Notes under the pieces: model-generated | Told to the model about the DNA's origin: nothing | Seen by the model: the letters and a program-made list of their open reading frames with translations, nothing else | The model's database searches: none | DNA from: Fulvia fulva | Taxonomy: Eukaryota; Ascomycota; Dothideomycetes; Mycosphaerellales; Mycosphaerellaceae | NCBI RefSeq assembly: GCF_020509005.1 | Contig: NC_063012.1 | Location: 5,828,001-5,892,000 of the forward strand | Length of the DNA stretch: 64,000 nucleotides | Direction of reading: 5' to 3' | Shown here: positions 47,223 through 58,981 of the stretch, piece by piece | Numbering within the stretch: the stretch's first letter is position 1 | How the letters are laid out: each line of letters begins with the position of its first letter | Made by a program: the position numbers and the translations under genes

Positions 47223-47935
47223 AGCATGCCGTGGTGAACCTACCAAAGCTGCAACCAGATGAATACGTAGAACACAACATACTTCCTCGAAAATTAGCAG
47301 AAAAGAATCGCGAGCTACGTCTGCGTGCTCTGTTGATCGCTCCTGAGGAGTTCGCTTCCACATACGAAGTAGAGGTAGAAAGAGGATTGACACATATACT
47401 GGACCGTCTGGGGAACAGCCAGGCTGACCACTTTTTTGCGATTGAAACGCATGCAGAGTGGAACATCCAAGGGAATCGGAATATCTTCGAGGAGCTGCTC
47501 AGGGTGCGATGGATTGGCATGATTGTTCTTATCGGACCACAGGGACCATCGTCTCCCTCAGCCACGGCCGACCCACTGGCGCAAGAGACAGACCGTACAA
47601 CAAAGGTCCAGCTCTCCGCAACTGCGAATGGCCAGACACTGCGCTACCACCTGAGTGACATGTTCGTTGAGCCTGTCGCGCAGAGGCAAGGCATCGGGAA
47701 GGCGCTGATCGAAGCAGCACTTGGGAAGGCAAGAGGAGTATGCCGGCAGCAAGACGCCAGCTTTCATTGCAGCATCTTTGTCGACTCAGAGAACTCAGCA
47801 GCGCGAAGTCTGTACCAGAATATCGGCTTCACGGCAGTTGGAGAAGAATCATACGTCCAGCTGTCGCGGAGGAAGGCGGGAGAGCCGCGGACGAAGACAC
47901 CAGAGCGTAAGGCCATCCAGATGGAGATCACATGA
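47219..47935 (+). CDS. GNAT-family N-acetyltransferase (238 aa)
   Basis: A single exon. The acetyl-CoA loop is QRQGIGKAL (residues 155-163) in the usual V-x-P-x-x-R/Q-x-x-G-x-G/A context, followed by a helix. The late motif NSAARSLYQNIGF (192-204) is the conserved second binding segment. The N-terminus (RELRLRALLIAPEEFASTYE, 31-50) is typical of fungal GNATs of unknown substrate. A poorly conserved Thr/Ser-rich loop lies at about 107-130. It acetylates an amine from acetyl-CoA, but the substrate cannot be predicted. An upstream ORF overlaps the start. Confidence 0.88.
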   Translation: MKHAVVNLPKLQPDEYVEHNILPRKLAEKNRELRLRALLIAPEEFASTYEVEVERGLTHILDRLGNSQADHFFAIETHAEWNIQGNRNIFEELLRVRWIGMIVLIGPQGPSSPSATADPLAQETDRTTKVQLSATANGQTLRYHLSDMFVEPVAQRQGIGKALIEAALGKARGVCRQQDASFHCSIFVDSENSAARSLYQNIGFTAVGEESYVQLSRRKAGEPRTKTPERKAIQMEIT

Positions 47936-48239
47936 GCTCGTCACGATGCTAGGCCGATGCCCACCTCAAGATAGCCTGGATGGGTGGATGGTTTGATGGT
48001 TGACACGCTGTTTGTATCTGGTGCAGGTGGGAGAAGAGCAGAAGTGATATGTGTGTAGGTAGGCTAGTAACCCTTGTTGCCCGACGCACCATGTCACGTG
48101 AGCAGAAATTGCCCCACACGCACTTTCAATGTTCAAAATCTGCCGCCACTCTGGAATTCTTTCCTCTCTCCAACAACGAACATACGCAAAGCCGTACCAA
48201 TACCGTTCCCCAGAGTAGTATTGGAAGACCGCAGCCATC

Positions 48240-49001
48240 ATGTCGAAGATCACGGTCGCTGGTGTGCGTACGAACGTACAAGCCCTCCTCGAGTACTCCA
48301 ACGAGACCAAGAAGCGCAACTTCCTCGAGACTGTCGAGCTTCAGATCGGCCTCAAGAACTACGACCCGCAGCGTGACAAGCGTTTCTCGGGTACCGTCAA
48401 GCTCCCAAAGGTCCCACGTCCAAACATGAGCATCTGGTACGAAATCGCCAACAAGGGCGGAAGTGACGCGGTCAACTAACGATGCGCAGCATTCTCGGTG
48501 ACCAGCACGATATCGATCGTGCCAAGCACGGAGGTGTCGACGCCATGTCTTCGGACGATCTCAAGAAGCTCAACAAGAACAAGAAGTTGATCAAGAAGCT
48601 CGCGCGCAAGTACGATGCCTTCATTGCTTCCGACTCCTTGATCAAGCAGATCCCCCGTCTCTTGGGCCCAGGTCTCTCCAAGGGTGAGTCAAGCCTTACG
48701 CGAGCCTGACTGGGACGACAGCTAACCACTTTCGACAGCCGGCAAGTTCCCAACCCCAGTCTCGCACGCCGACGATCTCTCTGGCAAGATCACCGAGGTC
48801 AAGTCCACCATCAAGTTCCAGCTGAAGAAGGTTCTGTGCATGGGTGTCGCAGTCGGCAACGTTGACATGACGGAGGATGAGCTCATCGGAAACATCATGT
48901 TGGCCATCAACTACCTCGTCTCCCTCCTGAAGAAGGGCTGGCAGAACGTGGGCAGCTTGACCATCAAGGCCAGCATGTCTCCACCAAAGCGTCTGTACTA
49001 G
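48240..49001 (+). CDS. RPL10A: 60S ribosomal protein uL1 (L10a), 217 aa, three exons
   Basis: Exons 48240-48436, 48490-48683 and 48739-49001, with introns of 53 and 55 bp (donors GTACGA and GTGAGT; branch CTAACG and CTAACC). The joined frame gives 217 residues, the exact family length. Conserved strings: [74 protein letters not shown] near the end. uL1 forms the mobile L1 stalk that guides deacylated tRNA out of the E site. Intron phases 2 and 1 restore NMSICILGD and [13 protein letters not shown]. Confidence 0.98.
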
Positions 49002-49683
49002 ATGCAGCCTTTGGTTGCACTCAAAGTTGGGCTGCTACGAGCGCGTGGCTACACATTGTTGGTAGCTAGTTCTGCCCGCCTTTACTGGTAGAGCGAACAA
49101 TAGAGCCTCGAGTCATCCTTGAAAATGTGCACCTTTACGTGAAACCCGTCTTTCGTATGTCAGCGCGCAACGCGCCGAGCACTGTTCAGCCCAGACTTGA
49201 TAGACTTGATGTCCAACTCTCCATTTCTTCACCAGATACTGTAATGCCATGCGTGCAAATCGTACTTAAACGAGATGATGAGGTGCCTGCATACAGGGCA
49301 ATCGCACAAAGGGCTCATCTATTGACAGCTCAGGGCAGCCGTCGGCAAGCTTAGACGGTAATGCATATGGCACTGATGAGGAACAATCAGCTCGATACGT
49401 GTGCACGACGACTCGATTGTGGAGACACATGCACTTTTGATCGAGACTGCCACATGTCGGACGGGTGAACAGGACAGCTAATCACAGGACAGGGTTGGAA
49501 GGAGGAGCGGCCGATTGGTCGTCTTGGCAGCGGCGATCCATTCAAGGGTCCGTGGACGGTTTGCCAACTGTGCACACCGCGCAGACATCACCACCACCAC
49601 CACCACCACCTCCACCACCACCGCAGCCCATTGCTTCACTTCTGCACAACCACCCACCACTTACGGATCGAGTGCCGCTGAAG
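49002..49683. other. Intergenic, RPL10A 3' flank to ARF1 leader
   Basis: No gene found. It contains a CAC microsatellite at about 49,588-49,621, probably in the leader or promoter of ARF1. Confidence 0.5.
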
Positions 49684-50673
<990 letters not shown>

Positions 50674-51088
50674 ACAACATAGCAGAGACATGCCAATGCA
50701 CGAATCACATCAAACAGACAGAACACAGCGATGATTCACGTGCTGTTTCCGAAACACAATTCGATCCCAGACTCACGTTTGCGGCAGCAGGACAAGCATA
50801 GAGAATGGCAACGGATGGCTTTGGAATCTCCGGGGATGTGATGCTGTCTACTATCTTGCCACAGCCGACAGCGGGTGTCGTGTGTACTCTTTTCCATACC
50901 ATCAAAGAATATGCTGCGTTGCCGGTTGATGCTGCATCGGGAGGTGCTCCGTGCAAGGCGTTCTTCTATTGGGAATGTGCTTGTAGGGCGAGACTACCAA
51001 TCTATAGGCGTATGAAAGTTTTCATTTACTACATCCTCCTCTCCCACGTGTCTGTTTCCAAGGTACGGTACTGTATGCACGAGCTTAA
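50674..51088. other. Intergenic between convergent ARF1 and the nucleoside hydrolase
   Basis: No gene recognised; open frames here have no family resemblance. Confidence 0.5.
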
Positions 51089-52859
51089 CTATAGGTTAAA
51101 TATGCGTTTCAGCATGAAGCCGCCGAACAGATCTTCGCCAGGTGAACCTATGCACCGTCTGAGACGATTGCCATTCCTGACGCTCAACCAGTTGCCGGTA
51201 TCACCTGGGATCTCGCCTTCGTGGTCGTCTTCGCGCTTCTTACGAGTGCGTCGATCGATCACACACATCCCTCTCGTCCACTGCCCTGAACTTTCCACGC
51301 GGAGATCCTCATCCTCGATCAAATTCCATTGAGACGGGTCATCGACCATGCAGTACCACTAAAAGATCAGGCAGTTAGTAAATCTTCAGTCCCAAAGGGG
51401 ACAGGATCATGCAGTCGTCACGAGGTAGCAACATTTCTCCTAACAAGGCGCTATGGGGCTCTGCTAGAGAGCAGCAGCATAGCTGTTCAAGACAGTGGTT
51501 GCGACGTTGCCAGCTTAGCCACGGTTGCATGCATGTACTCCTTCATTCCACTTACTATACACAACGGATCATGCAGCTGCAGGGCAATAGCATCACCGCT
51601 GATATTCTGCTGCAGAGACTCAACTTTTTTGAAGGTAGAGCTCATAAAGGCGTCGACCCATTCTGCCATTGGGGACTTCTGCTCTAGCAATGGGTCGAGT
51701 ACTTTGCGAAACTCGCCTCGATTGAGATTGTGGCGGTGCGTTATGTCGAGCGGAAACAAGGTGACTTTTAGTCGGCGAGACAGCTTGGCTGGATACGGAG
51801 CCAGAAATGGTGGTGGAGGATGATCGGCTTGCTGTCCTGGCGGTGCTGGTGGTGTGGGAGGCATAGTCGAGCGAGGGTTCGGGGACGTCAAGGCGTAGAG
51901 TCGTGCTGCAGCGAAGGAGTCCGCGAAGGTGTTGAACTCTGCTACTGGAGTGATCTGGTTTCTGTTGTTCAGCACATCTCTTAGAGGCCCTGGCGGCTGC
52001 TTGATTAAGCGGAAGGGAGGCTCTTCGATCGGCGGCGAGCCTTTCAGCGGTAGTGGACCTACGTTGCCTTCTTCGTTGATGTTGCCTCCCATCACAACGA
52101 CCTCTTTGACTCGAAGAAATGTCTCGGGATCCTCGGCGGCTGCCAGAGCCAGATTTGTCAGTGGGCCAACGGCTACGATCGTGACGGTATCTGGCTCGTT
52201 CTCACGCAGGAGGCGTAGTAACTCCCGGCTCGATGGCGCCTTTGATGGTGTGAACAGTGCGTGTTTCTTGTGCTGCTCTTCATCCAGTACATGTTCGTCT
52301 GGGTCTTTCGACGCTTCAGCTTGCTGGAACATAGACCTCCAAGTCTCTGCCGGCGTCATGTGTGGATGCTGTGTGAGATTAGGTTAAGGTCCATCTCACA
52401 CGTTGCCGATATTCCTACCGTCTTGTGGATGCCACCAAGTCCATCATGACCGTCTGCAGACCTGTCAATACTGCTATTGACTCGAATGGATCAAATCACC
52501 CACGGAAGAAGTCTGCCATCAAGAGCTGATCTGACAACGGGTGGTCTGTACCCACAGCTACCAAAGGCTTAGACTTCAACAGTGTCTCGAAACCGAGAGC
52601 CCGACCATTTGCTTCTCGCCATGTCAACTCGTGCTCAATATGGTGGAACAGGGACACGACGTTGCGAAGGCAGTTTTGTAGATCAATGTTGCCATATGTG
52701 ACACTGATCAGTAGCAATTCGATCTCTTCTGGAGAGGCAGAACATGCCAACAAGATGGCGAGGATATCGTCCACACCCTTTAATTGTCAGTGCATTTAAT
52801 CGGTAATCTCTGGCACGAGTACACACAGGATCTGTGTCAATGATGAGCTTGCATGCCAT
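51089..52859 (-). CDS. Inosine-uridine preferring nucleoside hydrolase (438 aa if a 108-nt in-frame intron is spliced)
   Basis: Exons: 52859-52827, 52777-52504, 52453-52419, 52368-52063, 51954-51556, 51358-51089. The joins restore the metal-binding start LIIDTDPGVDDILAIL, the DFFHGHDGLGGIH motif, VAVGPLTNLALA, VVVMGGNINEEGN then ITPVAEFNTFAD, LFPLDITHRH, and LHDPLCIWYCMVDDPSQW followed by RVESSGQWTRGMCVIDRR. Introns are 49, 50, 50, 108 and 197 bp; the last has a TACTAAC-type branch. The 108-nt stretch (51955-52062) is in frame, so without splicing the product would be 474 aa with a 36-residue Pro-rich insert. The enzyme cleaves the N-glycosidic bond of nucleosides using Ca2+ held by the Asp cluster and releases base and ribose. 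It serves purine/pyrimidine salvage. The exon 1 and exon 3 sizes of 33 and 35 nt are small but family-supported. Confidence 0.85.
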
Positions 52860-54250
52860 GGTCGTTCGAATGGTCGGGAAGCGGTGTCGAGCTTGAAGGA
52901 ACCAGAATGAGAGGTATAACGTAACGTATGTCGACAGTCCTGTGCTCTGGATGCTGCGCGCTGCTGCTATGCAAATGCTCCTGAATGGGTCCCGTTGGTG
53001 ATCTCAGAACAAGGACTCGAGATGGCATCGGCTGCTGCCATAGAGAGCGCCGGCCAGAAGTTCGAGTCGGCAGAACCAAGACTTTGCACCCTGTGCCTGT
53101 CCGTGCTCAGCTTTTGTCAAAATCTTTCGTGGAGCGACTGTGCGGCTTCCTTCTTTCTTCAACAATGTCTTTACAGGCCACCAATAGAGTCTCGGTGCGA
53201 ACGATCAATGTTTGCACAGGTCTACAAGGCCTCCTTGCGTGCTCCGGTAGTCTAAGATTGAAGACGGCCGCTATACAACTTCGTTCCAACGTCGAGGGGA
53301 TGTAAGATGGGAAAAGTGTCCGTGACATTCTATGCTATGTACAGGTCCTGCCTCACTGGAAGAACTGGCTCTCGCTCTGGCTGGCAATCGAGCGCCTACT
53401 TGATGCCGTTGGAGCGCTGCTTCATCTTGAGCCTGGAGAAAGGTCAGCGTGGCAGTGTCCTGGAAACTGTACCATGCACACCTCAGCAAATTCGCTTTGG
53501 GACAGCTTACGGTCGAAGCACCATCGCCATTCTCCTTGTAGAATAGGTTGCAACAAGCGTACAGCGCATCAACCTTGCTATACGTCAGATTGTGTCTCGA
53601 CACTGCGACGTGCGTGGATGGACTACCTGTTTTTGGCACTTTTCCTCCTTGTAGTCGTTCTTCTGTATGCAGTCTGCAATGTTCTCAGCCTTGTCGTGCG
53701 TCAAAGGTCAACTTACTAATCGCTCACCTTGAATAGCACATGCCTGCGAATGGCATGCTGGATAGCTCTTCAGTCCTTCCTTGGGTTCACTCGCCTGTGG
53801 GCAGTCAGCCATAGAAACGAACGGGTCGCGTGAAATGGAAAGTACCATGTTCAGCTTGTCGAGGCAGGTAAGGAGATGGGTGACAAAAGATCAATGTGCA
53901 AGGTCACATGCAGATGAGTAGCCTACATGTGCAACGCCTTGTTGCCTTCTTGGCAGCATCGTCCGTCTCCAGCCTTCTCACCCCACCTTCAACTTGGACG
54001 TTATCGCTTTCACGCCGAGCATCGAGCATCGCCCGCACCTCCCACAGACTCGAAGTACCAAGAGGCACCACGACGCCATATCGCGTCGCCTGTAAAAGGT
54101 AGGCGCGTCATTCTCCCACCACTCTTTCCATTGTTCTAGCGCGCGACTGCCGTCCCCGCGCTCACTTACTGACGCTTCACCAGACGCCACCCGCACCTTT
54201 ACAGGACTTCACGCTGCACGCACTTTACATTCACCACGTCTTAGTCATCG
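52860..54250. other. Intergenic, no recognisable gene
   Basis: About 1.4 kb upstream of the nucleoside hydrolase (-) and of SUMO (+). A 122-codon - strand frame at 53271-53639 has no family resemblance and is not called. Confidence 0.5.
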
Positions 54251-54260
54251 CCGAAGAGGC

Positions 54261-54268
54261 TATATAAA
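54261..54268 (+). promoter_or_regulatory. TATA box of the SUMO gene
   Basis: TATATAAA lies 120-127 bp upstream of the start codon, followed by a C/T- and CA-rich leader. Confidence 0.6.
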
Positions 54269-54387
54269 CCCCGCCTGCCTTCGTTTTCGAGCTTGCTTCG
54301 CAGCAACCACATACACACACACACGAGACCACCGACACACTCTACCACAGCTTCTCACCACCATCGTCACCTCCACGCGAACCCAAC

Positions 54388-54753
54388 ATGGCAGACAACG
54401 GCAGTCCTGCAGGCGAGAAGCCAGAAGATCAAGCACAAGGCGCGACCGAGCATCTAAACATCAAGGTCACTGACAACAACAACGAGGTCTTCTTTAAGAT
54501 CAAGCGCACAACACAACTGAAGAAGCTCATGGACGCTTTCTGCGAGCGGCAAGGAAAGAGCCCGCAGAGTGTGCGATTCCTCTTTGACGGCCAGAGAGTC
54601 AACTCCTCCGACACGCCTGACACTGTGAGTTCATTATACAGGAGCAATGAAGTGAGTAGAAGGCTCATAGGCTAACAACAGTCGCAGCTCGAGATGGCAG
54701 ACGGGGACACCCTCGAGGTTCACCAGGAGCAGATTGGCGGCTCATGTTGGTGA
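54388..54753 (+). CDS. SMT3: SUMO / Smt3 ubiquitin-like modifier (100 aa, two exons)
   Basis: Exons 54388-54624 and 54688-54753, with a 63-bp intron (GTGAGT, GCTAAC, CGCAG). The product is a small ubiquitin-fold protein: a disordered N-terminal tail (about 1-22), then HLNIKVTDNNNEVFFKIKRT, and the C-terminus LEMADGDTLEVHQEQIGG, with a three-residue extension Ser-Cys-Trp after the Gly-Gly. A SUMO protease must remove that extension before conjugation to lysines. A second AG six bases upstream (54681) is a possible alternative acceptor that would add Ser-Gln. SUMO acts in nuclear transport, DNA repair and chromosome segregation. Confidence 0.97.
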
Positions 54754-55337
54754 TCGTTGTCACATCGGCGCAGATCGCAAGCAGCATATTTACTAACGAG
54801 TCTGGCATGCCTCGCTCACCTGTGGAACAGCGTACAGCAAATTAGGTGGGCCAAGATAACCACGATACCACACACGAAGTTTAATGGATGGATATTGAAG
54901 CGAGGAGACATGGCGGCGGACATGTTTCTACATCAGGCGTTCTGGCGTCAGCAAGCATACCTACCTTTCTGAGCAGACACGTCTTCTCTCCGACAAAAGA
55001 TTCAGCGATGTTTTAGCTCGGCGTTGCAATGATTGAATGGACTTGCTTGGCGTGCATGAAGCCTCACGAACCAATCGTCAGGGTTGTTTATGTTCCATAC
55101 CATCTCAAAGCATCGACCCGTGCTATACCAGGTTGGAGCATATTTTGCTCCTTGCGAACAACCTGCCGAGAGATTGGCCAAGATGAAGGGTATGGGCACG
55201 ATGCTTGACACTACTAATTGACCAGTAGATGGCAACTCCTCTAACTCCTTGCCATGAGAGTACATGTCAGATCGTAAAGCTGTACATCACACCTGCCGGT
55301 CGTCCAACGCTAATACTTTGTACAGAACGCCGTGGCA
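54754..55337. other. Intergenic between convergent SUMO and succinyl-CoA ligase genes
   Basis: 584 bp without a supported gene; an 87-codon - strand frame (55002-55265) resembles nothing I know. Confidence 0.5.
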
Positions 55338-57517
55338 CTACTTCTCCGCGATCTCCATGACACGCTTCGCGGCACTCTCAAAGTCGTCGAAGGCATCCAA
55401 CCCAAGATCGCTCTCAGCAATCTTCTTCTGCCCCACCTCCTCGTTGGTACCACGTATCCGCACCACAACAGGCACATTCTTCATGTCGACCTCTTTGAAC
55501 GCCAGCAGAATTCCTTCCGCAATCATACCACCATCTGTTAGGCCACCGAAGATGTTGACAAAGATGACCTTGACTCTTGGGTCCTGCAGGATGAGCTCGA
55601 AGCTTTTCTTGACTGTCTCCGAAGTCGCCTTGCCTCCAGTGTCCAAGAAGTTGACCGGACGCCCACCGTGAAGCTTTAGCGCATCGATTGTGTTCATTGC
55701 AAGGCCAGCGCCGTTGACGAGTGTGCCAATGTTTGCTTGTGGATCATCGTACTTGACGTAGACGATGCCATCCTTCTCTGCCTCTACCTCCTCAGGAACT
55801 TCTCGGTCCTTTTGTCGAAGGCGGTGGATGTCTTCCTGGCGTTTCTTGCTGCGATACGCGGCATCATCGAACATGAGTGTAATGCTGGGCTGATGAAGCT
55901 TCAAGTTTCCAGAACCCCCGATGCTTACGCAGCCGGACAGGATGATAGCTTCCTTCTCTTTGTACATCTTCACCAGGCTGGCGATAAGGCCGTGTGCTTG
56001 CTGTTTTGCGCTCTGTGGGGCCGAGTCGAGTTGCAGGTACTGGATGGCTTGGCTAATGAGCGACTCGGAAGGACCTTCCCGCCAGTCGTATGGGAACTTT
56101 TTGACGCGGGCATCAATAGCGGAAGGATCGGCAGTTGGCGCGACTGCTATGCAAGGTGAGCGCTCGGTACGGTCGACAAGGATGCCCAGGTAGTAGCCGT
56201 CTTTGGGTGCTTCGTCAAGCGCAATTGCGAGACCTGTCACCTTGCTGAGGTATGGGTGAAGTGGAACTGGCACTAGCTCTGGTGCGATGAAAAGTCCTCG
56301 TTGCTGTTCTCTCGAGCCAGCGTTAACCCGAGGCTGGAGTTTTGGTCCATATGTCGCCCCAGACATCGCTGGACTTCTGCGAAAGGTGTGGTAGCCACGC
56401 TTCTGCTGTTGCTGGACGTTGGCTTGGATCTTACTGACATCCCGACCAGATTGCTCCAGCAGAGTCTTCATAACACCACCAAACTTCTCGGGGTGATCGA
56501 CCATGGTGGCTCCAGCCTCCTGCAGGATGCTGTATTTCTCATTGGAGTTGTGCTCGCCACGGGCTGCCCAAGCACCAGCGTGACCCATGATAGTGGTTTG
56601 TCGAGCGTTCTTTCCGCCAACCAACGCGGCGATTGGCTTTGGGTTTCTTGTGCGCTTGAGGTAGTCCTTGATCCAATCCGCAGCATCCTCTTCTGCTTTG
56701 CCGCCAACCTCACCGATCAAAACAATGCCTTCTGTTTCTGGATCTGCCTCGAAAACCTTCAGAGAGTCGACGAGGTTGGTACCGGCAATGATGTCGCCTC
56801 CCATGCCAATGCACAGACTCTGACCAAGTCCGGAACGGGTGATGGATGCCACAGCTTCGTACGAGAGGGTCCCTGACTTCGCAGCAATGCCAATGTGACC
56901 AGGAGCAAAGGTAGGAAGAGGCTGAAACCCGATTCGACAGAAGCCAATTGGAGCAATGATGCCGGGTGCATTTGCACCCACCAACCTAGATTTTGACTGT
57001 GTTTTCAAGATACTCGCGACCTGTGCCCGTGTCAGCTACCTAATGGTTGTTCCAAATTCATGTAACGCACTCTCATGATGTCGTGAAGCGGAATGTGCTC
57101 GGCCACAGATACGATCAAAGGAATCTCGGCTTCTATAGCTTCCTCTATCGCAGCACCACAGTGCGGTGCCGCCACAAAGACAGCAGTAGCATCAGGCTTG
57201 AGTTGCTCCTTGGCCTTCTTCAGATCTGGAAGCAGTGGCAAGCCGATGTGTTCTCCCTCCTTGCCAGGCGTGACTCCTCCAACCACGTTGGTGCCATAAG
57301 CTATGCTGTCTTTCGCATTCCCAGTGGCTACACGTCCAGTGAAACCCTGATAGATGACACGCGTGTGCTTTCCTATCCTCAGATTCTGAACAGTGTCTTC
57401 ATAGCCGCTTCTGAATTGGGTCGAGGAGAAAGGCCTTCTCGAGCATCTGGAGAGTCTCGATGTGGTGTTCTGGAGGATGGAAGAAGCTTGCGAGCTCCGT
57501 AATGAAGCCATTGTCAT
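55338..57517 (-). CDS. Succinyl-CoA ligase alpha subunit fused to a degenerate beta-like half (709 aa)
   Basis: Exons 57517-57071 and 57020-55338, with a 50-bp intron (GTGCGT, GCTGAC, CACAG) that restores HDIMRVASIL. Residues 1-35 look like a mitochondrial presequence (SRLSRCSRRPFSSTQF). Residues about 38-342 are a complete alpha subunit: RVIYQGFTGRVATGNAKDSI, GGVTPGKEGEHIGLPLLPDL, NAPGIIAPIGFCRIGF, and the phospho-His motif MGHAGAW (His about 296). A 50-residue linker containing RGYHTFRRSPA, itself presequence-like, follows. Residues about 408-709 match the C-terminal two-thirds of a beta subunit: VNGAGLAMNTIDALKLHGG, NFLDTGGKAT, VIFVNIFGGLTDGGMIAEG, VPVVVRIRGTNE. The N-terminal ATP-grasp part of beta is absent, and the beta motif EINP is not recognisable (Ile-Leu-Ser-Gly-Cys at that place). 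Nucleotide-dependent catalysis is therefore doubtful. The start is the ATG at 57517; an in-frame ATG at 57607 is less likely. Confidence 0.85.
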
Positions 57518-58132
57518 GAAGAGAGGTCGAGCGACAGCATGGAAGATAGCAACACTGGAGAGAAAAGATGAGAATGAGGAAAGAAGTTCTGCCACGACGC
57601 ACCGCACACGACATCAAGTCCAATGCTTCAGATACTTTACCGACGTTACCGACTACGGAGCTGTTGATAGATCAAGCACCGGGAATAAGGAGCCGGGGAT
57701 TATTACAGGAAAGTTGGATGCTTGACGGCGTCCACGGGTGCTGCGACCCAGGAACAGACAAGGCGCCACCCGCCGGGTGAAAGGTGAGCCTGTAAGGTGT
57801 GGGTACTGCACCTAGGCATTTGTTGACTTGCGGGACTTGAATAATGTCTCAGGGCTGTCGACGACGGAGGACACAGCACGTTGAAGCGGTCCCGAATGAC
57901 GGAGTCCAAGATTCCCCGCGTGTCGCGTGTCGAGCCTCAGGGCTGACCGCAGACGTGGAGTCGTGGACTGTACATGTAGTACACTGCATGTAGTATATAG
58001 TACATGTACATGTACATGTAGTCCAGACTGTCCTACATTGAAGCCACTCTCCCACGTGCGACTTCTCAGCCACCTTGCCTGCGCAACAACGCTGCTAGTA
58101 TTCTATTATCGCTCCGCTTGCCATCGGCGACC
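57518..58132. other. Shared promoter region with a TACATG repeat
   Basis: The succinyl-CoA ligase gene (-) and the small coiled-coil gene (+) diverge from here. No other gene is seen. Confidence 0.5.
57969..58022. repeat. TACATG/GTACAT repeat cluster
   Basis: Repeated GTACATGTA and ACATGTAC units make several overlapping palindromes just upstream of the gene at 58133. They contain CATG cores that could bind a dimeric regulator, but no factor is implied. Confidence 0.85.
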
Positions 58133-58669
58133 ATGTCTTCGCAGCCCGCAACGTCCGTGACAGCCTCCCTAGGCAAGCTTCACATTTCACCCACGCCGAA
58201 ACGGGCGACGCAAGCTGAGCCCGCCGAGTGTTGGGAAGACGAGGCAGGAGATTCGGGATCAGAGACTGAGGCCGAGGGCACACTGACCCCGGTGCGTCCA
58301 CGAACCTCCGACTTACCAGGCGCACCTCCACCAACGCCATCGTCGCCCGCCTCCACCCGTGAGCGCGAGACCAGCTATCCACCTGTTTCATCGTTCGGCT
58401 TCGACGATGCATTCGTCAAAACTTCTTGCAGCTCCAGATCTGGCACTGCTGGCGCAGACGGCAAGAGGCCCGACAAGACCACATCTGTTGCATCAAGGCT
58501 CATAGCCGCTGGTATTGGTCAAAAGGCACCCAGACGAACGAAAGAAGAGCGCGAGTACGATCAGGCCATGCAAATACAAGAGAAAAAGAGGCGTGACAAG
58601 GCCCGGGAAGAAGAGGAGAACAAAAAGCGAGAGAAGGAAAGGGCTCAAAAGGCCGTGTGGGATGACTGA
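58133..58669 (+). CDS. Conserved fungal protein of unknown function with a C-terminal coiled coil (178 aa)
   Basis: I do not know a named family for this protein. The start is the ATG at 58133 (MSSQPATSVTASLGKL). The first 100 residues are Ser/Thr/Pro/Glu-rich and look disordered (ECWEDEAGDSGSETEAEGTL; PGAPPPTPSSPAS). A short ordered segment, SVASRLIAAGIGQKAPRRTK (about 122-141), precedes a Glu/Lys/Arg-rich helix (QIQEKKRRDKAREEEENKKR) and a C-terminal Trp-Asp-Asp. Basic and acidic charges alternate as in coiled coils. No membrane segment or signal peptide is seen. The high density of charged residues and the strong ATG context support a real gene. Confidence 0.75.
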   Translation: MSSQPATSVTASLGKLHISPTPKRATQAEPAECWEDEAGDSGSETEAEGTLTPVRPRTSDLPGAPPPTPSSPASTRERETSYPPVSSFGFDDAFVKTSCSSRSGTAGADGKRPDKTTSVASRLIAAGIGQKAPRRTKEEREYDQAMQIQEKKRRDKAREEEENKKREKERAQKAVWDD

Positions 58670-58981
58670 AGCTTGAAAGAAAGCATCTCGATCACAAGGT
58701 TCATCATGGAGCATCACCCGTCACCTCAAAGTCCCACGCCACTTTTGCGTAGCTGCTTCAATTGCACGCTACAGGCACGAGTCTAGCACAGCACGCGCGA
58801 CACAGGCGGATACGCAACAGCAGGAGGCTTGGGCAACGACACACCGCCACTGGATGCTTTGACAATGTTGCCTGCGGCTCGCGACGAAGGACCAGCCATC
58901 AGCTGTCATGCGTTGCAGTCTCGGGGAACACGCAAGACGACACAACAAATCGATACAGGCATCTGAGCCAACACTGAGCAT
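58670..58981. other. Intergenic between convergent genes
   Basis: 312 bp with no recognisable feature. Confidence 0.5.

Noticed and set aside
30041..47935. Secondary-metabolite gene cluster around the bHLH genes
   Set aside because: The neighbours are housekeeping genes; no polyketide synthase, peptide synthetase, terpene cyclase or P450 is present.
50805..51332. 175-codon + strand frame between ARF1 and the nucleoside hydrolase
   Set aside because: It partly overlaps the nucleoside hydrolase last exon on the other strand and has no family resemblance.
51089..51349. Separate 86-codon gene
   Set aside because: SGQWTRGMCVIDRR is the conserved C-terminal part of nucleoside hydrolases, and splice signals connect it to the upstream exons.
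53271..53639. 122-codon - strand frame
   Set aside because: No recognisable family and no sign of a promoter or splice structure; left as intergenic.
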